Source of the DNA: Bacteroidales bacterium UBA5342
GTDB lineage: Bacteria > Bacteroidota > Bacteroidia > Bacteroidales > UBA5342
DNA: 10,135 nucleotides
Direction: 5' to 3'
Assembly: GCA_002408065.1 (NCBI GenBank)
Contig: DHQI01000059.1
Span: 3,311-13,445, forward strand
Made by a program: the position numbers and the translations under genes. This document shows positions 1-4,500 of this stretch, piece after piece. Each line of letters opens with the position of its first letter. The stretch's first letter is position 1. The notes beneath the pieces were generated by a model, which saw nothing but the letters and a program-made list of their open reading frames with translations, had not been told where the DNA came from and made no database searches.

Positions 1-965
1 ACATTATCCTCTCCTCTTTCCCCTAAAATCTCTAGTGCTAAATCATTTAAACCGATTGATTCGACTCCTGCTGTTTTTTGCTGGCGCATATCAATATACA
101 AACCATCATTAGAAGATTTAATTTGCCCCCAAGTAAATGCTACTATATCACTACGCCTTAAACCAGTACAAGCTGAGAACAATGCAGCCCTTTTATATAA
201 ATGATTGCCACAGGCTACCTCCTTAACATGGCTAAGCTCATCAAGCGTTAAAAATTCAATATGCACCTCTTCATCTTCCATTACAAGATCCAAGATGCTC
301 TCAAAGGTACCTGCGTCAAGTAACTTTTGTCGCTCGGCTTCTTTCACAGCAAGCTTAAATTTTGAAAAATAAGACGCTTTAGTATTTTGCTTCACCTTAT
401 CATCCTCTAAATACTTATAATATGCTTCTGCAAAAACACGATCAACCCGCTCACACATCAGTTGATTGCCAGCATAAGCTTCGAGTTTTTTACAAGCACT
501 AACCCAAACACTACTATTACTGGAACGTTTAGTGTCTGCTATATCCTGAAAAAACTCAATAAAGTTGGTCGTTCTTTTTTTATTCGAAGCAAACTGAAAA
601 TTTTGCTTATTGACATCTATTTGCCTTAGCATTCGTATTTCTTCAGCATAATTGAGTTGTTCTACATTATAATTCTTCTCCATCTGAGAGAGTACATTCT
701 TCAAGCGTAATGGCTTACCATTCTTATCTACTTTGGATTTGTGAAAAACAGGTACAATCTTAATTTGATTTCTCCCTTTACTATCTTTAAAACGAATGGT
801 CTCAGTCTTATCAACTGCATAAATCTTAATACCCAAATACTCCCAACGCTGTGGTCGTTGAGTATCAGGATTAGTAATTGGTGGATAGAAATCAAAATAC
901 AAGCTTTCCATATTATTAGCACAAGGCTTACGCCTTAATGATACTTTTATCGGTTTCTTAATCAT
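1..965 (-). CDS. Tyrosine recombinase/integrase, C-terminus cut by window edge
   Basis: Site-specific recombinase expected to integrate and excise a mobile element. I translated it by hand from ATG at 965-963; about 321 residues are visible and the reading frame is open to base 1. The N-terminal part is basic, followed by a core-binding region of the SAM-like type (about residues 125-220). The catalytic domain then begins: T267-G268-L269-R270-R271-S272-D273 carries the first catalytic arginine (R270), and the QQKT motif supplies the beta-hairpin lysine (K297). The HxxR box and the nucleophilic tyrosine lie beyond the window, so intactness cannot be judged. Its ATG overlaps the TGA of the upstream HTH gene (ATGA), which points to one transcript and translational coupling. 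The architecture resembles Bacteroidota conjugative-element and island integrases. Composition is visibly A+T-rich compared with the cytochrome and aminotransferase genes. The family call is firm; the mobile element is inferred. Confidence 0.92.
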   Translation of the reverse strand, partial: MIKKPIKVSLRRKPCANNMESLYFDFYPPITNPDTQRPQRWEYLGIKIYAVDKTETIRFKDSKGRNQIKIVPVFHKSKVDKNGKPLRLKNVLSQMEKNYNVEQLNYAEEIRMLRQIDVNKQNFQFASNKKRTTNFIEFFQDIADTKRSSNSSVWVSACKKLEAYAGNQLMCERVDRVFAEAYYKYLEDDKVKQNTKASYFSKFKLAVKEAERQKLLDAGTFESILDLVMEDEEVHIEFLTLDELSHVKEVACGNHLYKRAALFSACTGLRRSDIVAFTWGQIKSSNDGLYIDMRQQKTAGVESIGLNDLALEILGERGEDN

Positions 966-1705
966 AGCTCTACTTTATAAATTTCATCAAAATGTTTCTT
1001 AGAGATTAACACCTTACGTCCATCCTTTTTCTTTGGAATATTATTATCCCTTATTCTACCATAAATTGCATCTCTAGTAATACCGTATAAATCTATTATC
1101 TCGTGAACACTATACCAATCCTTTATGCGACTAACATCTAAATCTCTACTTTTAAAATAATCATCTATATGTTTTTTAGACAAATAAAGCACATTACCCC
1201 TAAGTGTTGTCGGAACATTTTCCTTCTTAACAATATCATGTAAACGCCTATATTTAATGCAATACAACCTCTCAACGTCCTTAACAGTATACAACTCGGT
1301 AACAGTATTCCTCTTCCTTTTAGTAGCAGCTACATATTCAACATCCTCCTCAAACATTTCGTCAATCCTTTTCCTGCTTATCAATATTTTCCTATTGGAC
1401 ATTCTTCGTCCTTTAAGTGTCCCAGATTTTAACCAATTATATATCGTTTGACGAGTAACACTTAACAGTTTTGCAGCATCACTTATACTTATATATTCAG
1501 TCTTAGTTGAGTGACTAGAGCTTAAACGTTCTCTTTTTAAACTTTCAATCTCATCTTCCAAAGCTTTTAATTCTTCAAGTAACTTCTTCCGCTTAAGAGC
1601 AAGTCGATTGCATTTTGTCGAACAATAACGTGCTTTCGTGGAATTAGCTATAAACTCCTCACCACAAGACTCACACGTTTTTATTACGCTTATTTTATCC
1701 TTCAT
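962..1705 (-). CDS. Zinc-finger plus triple helix-turn-helix protein, probable excisionase/integrase regulator
   Basis: A 247-residue DNA-binding protein, probably the recombination directionality factor or regulator of the adjacent integrase. Residues 11-32 hold a Cys4 zinc-binding pattern (C11, C14, C28, C32), as in small zinc-ribbon proteins. A charged helix rich in Lys, Glu and Leu (about 34-62) looks like a coiled coil. Three units of excisionase/MerR-like HTH_17 type follow at about 70-118, 137-184 and 197-243. Each begins with an aromatic residue plus a hydroxyl or hydrophobic residue (YISISDAAKLL, LYTVKDVERLY, WYSVHEIIDLY) and ends with a 'wing' of the form L-I/Y-S-(K/R)-K-x-(I/F)-D. 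Unit 1 is the closest to consensus (VTRQTIYNWLKSG). The gene precedes and overlaps the integrase gene by 4 bp, a typical Bacteroidota element arrangement. No clear Shine-Dalgarno precedes the ATG. The role as excisionase is inferred from context; DNA binding is well supported. Confidence 0.85.
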   Translation of the reverse strand: MKDKISVIKTCESCGEEFIANSTKARYCSTKCNRLALKRKKLLEELKALEDEIESLKRERLSSSHSTKTEYISISDAAKLLSVTRQTIYNWLKSGTLKGRRMSNRKILISRKRIDEMFEEDVEYVAATKRKRNTVTELYTVKDVERLYCIKYRRLHDIVKKENVPTTLRGNVLYLSKKHIDDYFKSRDLDVSRIKDWYSVHEIIDLYGITRDAIYGRIRDNNIPKKKDGRKVLISKKHFDEIYKVEL

Positions 1706-1729
1706 AATGCATTAGGATTAAAGATTTAT

Positions 1730-1774
1730 TGCATACACACGTATATCTATGTAAAATATTGTAAATAGTATGCA
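1730..1774. repeat. Short inverted repeat in the leader of the HTH-integrase operon
   Basis: TGCATAC (1730-1736) and GTATGCA (1768-1774) form perfect 7-bp arms around a 31-bp A+T-rich interior. They lie just upstream of the HTH start codon, between it and the mnmE end, where accessory recombination protein sites are expected in an attachment region. Arms this short could arise by chance in such A+T-rich DNA. Confidence 0.3.
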
Positions 1775-1807
1775 GCGAATATTTTCACACTTGACCAGAA
1801 CACACCC

Positions 1808-1829
1808 ACTAGATACAAACTAGATACAA
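1808..1829. repeat. Perfect tandem 11-bp repeat, candidate operator or arm-type site
   Basis: ACTAGATACAA occurs twice back to back (1808-1818 and 1819-1829); on the minus strand each unit reads TTGTATCTAGT. The 11-bp period places both copies on nearly the same face of the helix, as expected for cooperative binding. The repeat overlaps the downstream end of the candidate -7 element and the likely transcription start of the HTH-integrase operon. It could therefore be an operator for the HTH protein or an arm-type/excisionase site for recombination. The repeat is certain; the function is inferred. Confidence 0.6.
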
Positions 1830-1857
1830 ATATATGATAAAAAACGCATAATTCATA
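1827..1857 (-). promoter_or_regulatory. Candidate promoter of the HTH-integrase operon
   Basis: On the minus strand TATATTTG (1834-1827) fits the Bacteroidota -7 consensus TAnnTTTG. TATG (1857-1854) sits 19 bp upstream as a one-mismatch match to the -33 TTTG. Transcription would begin near 1820 and give a leader of about 115 nt before the HTH start codon. The DNA is A+T-rich, so the match is suggestive only. Confidence 0.35.
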
Positions 1858-1870
1858 AAAAGTAACTAAC

Positions 1871-1915
1871 AATAAAAATGTCGTTAATCACTGTAAATAC
1901 AGCATTTAACGACAT
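1871..1915 (-). terminator. Intrinsic terminator downstream of mnmE
   Basis: ATGTCGTTAA (1878-1887) pairs perfectly with TTAACGACAT (1906-1915). Inside, CTGTA (1891-1895) pairs with TACAG (1898-1902) around the same symmetry centre, separated by a 3-nt mismatch on each side. Read on the minus strand, the hairpin is followed immediately by a T-rich run (TTTTTATT). It begins about 35 bp past the mnmE stop, as expected for a rho-independent terminator of mnmE. It also separates mnmE transcription from the HTH-integrase operon. Confidence 0.7.
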
Positions 1916-1949
1916 ATATCGATAAACAATAGTAGTTCTTAAATAGCGA

Positions 1950-1967
1950 TCACTTCCCGATACAGAA
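1950..1967 (-). other. Putative attachment-site core at the 3' end of mnmE
   Basis: On the minus strand the last 18 bp of mnmE read TTCTGTATCGGGAAGTGA, encoding the conserved FCIGK terminus plus stop. This differs only at the third positions of the last codons from the attachment core of Salmonella Genomic Island 1 in trmE/thdF, as I recall it. An integrase and an HTH partner start 245 bp away, with nothing else between, which supports use of this site. No second copy lies in the window, so the far junction must be left of base 1 if the inference is right. Confidence 0.5.
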
Positions 1968-3320
1968 ATTCTTGAAAATATTGCCAAGTATATCATCTGT
2001 AGCTATTTGTCCTGTGATATCGGAAAGGTGATGCATACATTCGCGGATGTCCTGCGCTAGGAAGTCGCCGGAGATTTGGGTCTCTAATCCGTCATTGACG
2101 CGTTCGATGGCTTCTTGGGCACGCATTAGGGCTTCGTAGTGGCGGGCGTTGGAGACGATGACACTGTTCTCTTCGGCTATGCTGATGTTTGAGAGCTCAA
2201 TTAGCTCTTGTTCGAGTTCAGTGATTCCAATATTCGCTTTAGCTGAAATGCAAACTGATGGGCTGTCACCCGATAGTGCTTTTATCTCATTTTGCTCGTT
2301 TGCTGAAAGCAGATCGGCCTTGTTAAATAACACAAGTAATTTTTGGTCTGTGATGCGTGATCTGATGTCTGCTAGCACATTCTTAATTACAGTTTCTTCC
2401 TTGGTAGAATCGATAACGAGAAGTACGATATCGGCCTCATTCATCTTCTTGTAAGAGCGCTCTATCCCTAAGGACTCAATAGTATCATCGGTATGGCGAA
2501 TACCAGCGGTATCAATAAATCGGAAAGCCACACCGTTAATGTTCACAACGTCTTCTATGCTATCGCGTGTTGTCCCGTGAATGTCTGAAACAATGGCCTT
2601 ATCGTCTTTCAACAATGCATTTAGCAAAGTCGATTTCCCAACGTTTGTCTCTCCAACGATAGTCACGGGGATGCCATTTTTAATAGCATTACCGAGGCTA
2701 AATGAGTCAGTGAGTTGCTTAATATGGGTATAAATATTGTCAGTGAGTTGGCGCAACTGGGTGCGGTCTGCAAATTCCACATCTTCCTCGCCAAAGTCGA
2801 GTTCGAGCTCTACAAGAGAAACAAAATTAAGAAGTTCGGTGCGCAACTTAGTGAGGTCATCGGAAAAATCGCCACGCATCTGCTTTAGTGCCAAACGGTG
2901 GGCAGCTTTTGAATTACTGGCAATAAGGTCGGCCACTGCCTCAGCTTGCGAAAGGTCCATTTTGCCATTCATAAAGGAACGCTGCGTAAACTCACCTGGC
3001 TGAGCCATAGAAGCTCCGGCTTCAATAAGAAGCTCAAGAATGCGCTGCTGTATAAATAGCGATCCGTGGCAAGCAATCTCCACGGTATCTTCGCCAGTAA
3101 AGGAGTGTGGGCATCTAAAAGGTGTGGCCAATACTTCGTCAAGAATCTTGTCTCCGTCATTGATCACCCCAAAGAGAGCTTTATGCGACTCCCCATCTTT
3201 TAGGGCTTTAGGTCCTGAAAATATCTTATCACTGATAGAAAAAGCCTCATCACCTGATACGCGTATTACAGCTATTCCCCCTACGCCTGGCGCAGTACTT
3301 ATGGCACAAATGGTATTCAT
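1950..3320 (-). CDS. mnmE: tRNA uridine-5-carboxymethylaminomethyl(34) synthesis GTPase MnmE
   Basis: MnmE (TrmE) works with MnmG to build the 5-carboxymethylaminomethyl group on wobble U34 of certain tRNAs in the cytoplasm, using a folate one-carbon donor and GTP hydrolysis. The 456-residue length is normal for the family. The N-terminal tetrahydrofolate-binding domain begins with the typical TICAISTAPGVGGIAVIR. The helical domain follows, with the Ras-like G domain inserted in it. G1 is GETNVGKS (223-230), G2 is GTTRD (249-253), G3 is DTAG (270-273) and G4 is NKAD (333-336). The protein ends in the conserved FCIGK, with catalytic C453. The ATG at 3320 gives the canonical N-terminus. The gene looks intact, including its last codons, although an integrase module adjoins the 3' end. 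A terminator hairpin follows the stop, so it is probably transcribed alone. Confidence 0.97.
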   Translation of the reverse strand: MNTICAISTAPGVGGIAVIRVSGDEAFSISDKIFSGPKALKDGESHKALFGVINDGDKILDEVLATPFRCPHSFTGEDTVEIACHGSLFIQQRILELLIEAGASMAQPGEFTQRSFMNGKMDLSQAEAVADLIASNSKAAHRLALKQMRGDFSDDLTKLRTELLNFVSLVELELDFGEEDVEFADRTQLRQLTDNIYTHIKQLTDSFSLGNAIKNGIPVTIVGETNVGKSTLLNALLKDDKAIVSDIHGTTRDSIEDVVNINGVAFRFIDTAGIRHTDDTIESLGIERSYKKMNEADIVLLVIDSTKEETVIKNVLADIRSRITDQKLLVLFNKADLLSANEQNEIKALSGDSPSVCISAKANIGITELEQELIELSNISIAEENSVIVSNARHYEALMRAQEAIERVNDGLETQISGDFLAQDIRECMHHLSDITGQIATDDILGNIFKNFCIGK

Positions 3321-3344
3321 TTTTTCAATGAAAAATTAAAAATG

Positions 3345-3376
3345 CAAAATTAAAAAATTCCAGTACCGCTCACAGA
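3345..3376 (-). promoter_or_regulatory. Candidate proximal mnmE promoter
   Basis: On the minus strand TAATTTTG (3352-3345) matches TAnnTTTG, with TCTG (3376-3373) 20 bp upstream as a one-mismatch -33 element. Its 24-bp distance to the start codon resembles the other promoters in this window. The surrounding low-complexity A/T sequence makes a chance match possible. A second candidate lies further upstream near 3430-3459. Confidence 0.4.
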
Positions 3377-3422
3377 GTATTTTCTAATGGTTAAAGAAAA
3401 ACGCATCTAAGTGATGCAGGAA

Positions 3423-3459
3423 ATTTTTGCAAAAATACACATTCTTAATTTGTCACAAA
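3423..3459 (-). promoter_or_regulatory. Distal promoter candidate overlapping a 14-bp palindrome
   Basis: TATTTTTG (3437-3430, minus strand) has a -33 TTTG (3459-3456) 18 bp upstream and would drive mnmE with a leader of roughly 105 nt. The -7 element overlaps the perfect palindrome ATTTTTGCAAAAAT (3423-3436), which could be a dimeric repressor site. The sequence match is clear; regulation is inferred. Confidence 0.3.
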
Positions 3460-3528
3460 TGATGAATTTGGAATTCCGAATCTTAAATCCGAAATCAAAA
3501 ATTTTGAATCCGGAATCATTCATCATTT
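3457..3528. repeat. Inverted repeat with internal degenerate direct repeats
   Basis: AAATGATGAAT (3457-3467) and ATTCATCATTT (3518-3528) are perfect 11-bp inverted arms. Between them are three related words (ATTCCGAATC, AATCCGAAATC, AATCCGGAATC), a type of degenerate intergenic repeat common in Bacteroidota. The right arm overlaps the ORF6N stop codon. It may act as a terminator-like structure between the ORF6N gene and mnmE, but no good T-run follows on the minus strand. Confidence 0.5.
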
Positions 3529-4016
3529 TGTTTGTATCCAATACGTGTACGCTCTTGGTAATCTATTTCTTCATTGTCTTTTTGGAGGAGGTAGTTAATT
3601 GCTTCTGTTACATCAGAAAATTGGCTTTCGAGTTCAGTTAATCGATCTGCGAGACCTTTATACGATAAAGCATACTGACGCATATAAACAAAGGCTCTTA
3701 CAATTTGAATATTGGCTTCGATTGCTTTGGGACTTCTGAGTACACTTGCTAACATTGCCACGCCTTGTTCTGTGAAGGCAAAAGGCGCGTATGTTGTTGA
3801 AGATGAGATCGAGGTCACATTTTGTGACCTCAAAACACCAATTTCTTCAGCACTAAGTTCAAACATAAAATCCTTAGGGAATCTATCTGTGTTACGCCGA
3901 ACAGCTTGCTTCAATACTTTAGTTTCTACCTCATAAAGTTCAGCTAAATCAGCATCCAGCATCACTTTACACCCTCTAATCTCATAAATCTTGTTTTGTA
4001 TAAGTTGTAATTCCAT
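3516..4016 (-). CDS. ORF6N domain-containing protein, intact copy
   Basis: A 166-residue protein with an N-terminal ORF6N domain (about residues 6-90), a DNA-binding-associated module first known from phage and virus proteins of the KilA-N/Bro group. The start IQNKIYEIRGCKVMLDADLA, the segment NTDRFPKDFMFEL (42-54) and FTEQGVAMLASVL (81-93) are family hallmarks. A helical segment (about 118-147) likely forms a coiled coil, followed by the conserved basic tail RTRIGYK (157-162 region). The ATG at 4016 keeps the whole domain. The function in bacterial chromosomes is not established; DNA binding or regulation is inferred from family. A 5'-truncated paralogue lies 122 bp upstream, with a nearly identical 3' tail. 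A strong promoter match ends only 4 bp before the ATG, suggesting a leaderless or nearly leaderless message. Confidence 0.88.
   Translation of the reverse strand: MELQLIQNKIYEIRGCKVMLDADLAELYEVETKVLKQAVRRNTDRFPKDFMFELSAEEIGVLRSQNVTSISSSTTYAPFAFTEQGVAMLASVLRSPKAIEANIQIVRAFVYMRQYALSYKGLADRLTELESQFSDVTEAINYLLQKDNEEIDYQERTRIGYKQNDE
3811..3831. repeat. Perfect intragenic hairpin within the ORF6N gene
   Basis: GAGGTCACA (3811-3819) and TGTGACCTC (3823-3831) are perfect 9-bp arms with a 3-nt TTT loop. The element lies in the codons for residues 62-69, where ORF6N proteins vary in sequence. In the decayed neighbour copy, the corresponding stretch is where homology stops and stop codons appear. It may be a binding site, a recombination scar or a codon coincidence. 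Confidence 0.6.
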
Positions 4017-4020
4017 TTGA

Positions 4021-4051
4021 CAAATCTAATAAAGAGATGAATAAGAGCAAA
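4021..4051 (-). promoter_or_regulatory. Strong promoter match immediately before the ORF6N ATG
   Basis: On the minus strand TAGATTTG (4028-4021) fits TAnnTTTG, and a perfect TTTG (4051-4048) lies 19 bp upstream. The -7 element ends at 4021 and the ATG begins at 4016. Transcription starting the usual few bases downstream would begin at or next to the start codon. Confidence 0.55.
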
Positions 4052-4102
4052 ATAAAAGCAAATCCAGTTTCTTTATTCGTGGTTTTCGTTGTGGAATGCT
4101 CT

Positions 4103-4126
4103 CGTAAAGGCGCTAAGACGCAAAAG
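4103..4126. repeat. Three octamer repeats of CGCAAAGA type
   Basis: CGTAAAGG, CGCTAAGA and CGCAAAAG follow one another at an 8-bp period. From general knowledge, runs of CGCAAAGA-like octamers are a widespread intergenic repeat in Bacteroidota and some neighbouring groups. It lies in the gap between the two ORF6N copies and may mark a recombination or duplication junction. Confidence 0.5.
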
Positions 4127-4138
4127 TGGGTTTTATTA

Positions 4139-4474
4139 TCAATCTCCTTGCTTGTAACCGATACGTGTTCGCTCTTGGTAATCTATTTCTTCGTTGTCTT
4201 TTTGGAGCAGATAGTTTAATGCTTCTGTGATATCGGCAAACTGGCGATCATACTTCTGCTCCATATCAAGCAATTTATCTGAGATATCTTTATAACTTAA
4301 AGCAAATTCTTTCAATGAAATAAAGGCTTCGACAATGGCAATATTCATCTGAATGGCAACATCACTGCGTAGTACACTGGCTAACATTGTCAGCCCGTGT
4401 TCAGTAAACACAAAAGGGGTAATTCCCACTTTTCTACTCAATTGTGAAGACGTGGCCACCAATTATGACCTCTA
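4139..4474 (-). pseudogene. 5'-truncated ORF6N paralogue
   Basis: The open part encodes about 107 residues beginning at a TTG codon (4462). It covers only the second half of an ORF6N protein: PFVFTEHGLTMLASVLRSD, a helical segment, and the tail ending RTRIGYKQ. Just upstream the same frame still reads V-stop-R-S-stop, at the place where the intact neighbour has VLRSQ. TAG (4474-4472) thus replaces Leu and TAA (4465-4463) replaces Gln. The first 60 or so residues of the domain are absent, and the cytochrome gene ends at 4501. This is best read as a degenerate copy rather than a short functional gene. It aligns with the intact copy across the remaining length; its last 50 bp (4161-4210) match 3541-3590 at 47 positions. 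Confidence 0.75.
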
Positions 4475-4500
4475 AACCTTGAATCAAGAAGTTGAATCAA

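Noticed and set aside
741..938. Small frames on both strands near the integrase start
   Set aside because: Both overlap the integrase gene, which has clear catalytic motifs; they show no family features and lack start signals.
2149..3339. Open frames on the plus strand across mnmE
   Set aside because: Antisense to a clear, full-length MnmE. Low-complexity serine-rich products with no recognisable family.
3345..3459. Riboswitch in the mnmE leader
   Set aside because: Only AT-rich repeats and promoter-like words are visible; no conserved aptamer motif can be recognised.
3516..4474. ORF6N pair as a toxin-antitoxin module
   Set aside because: Both are the same family, one is truncated, and no toxin-like partner is present.
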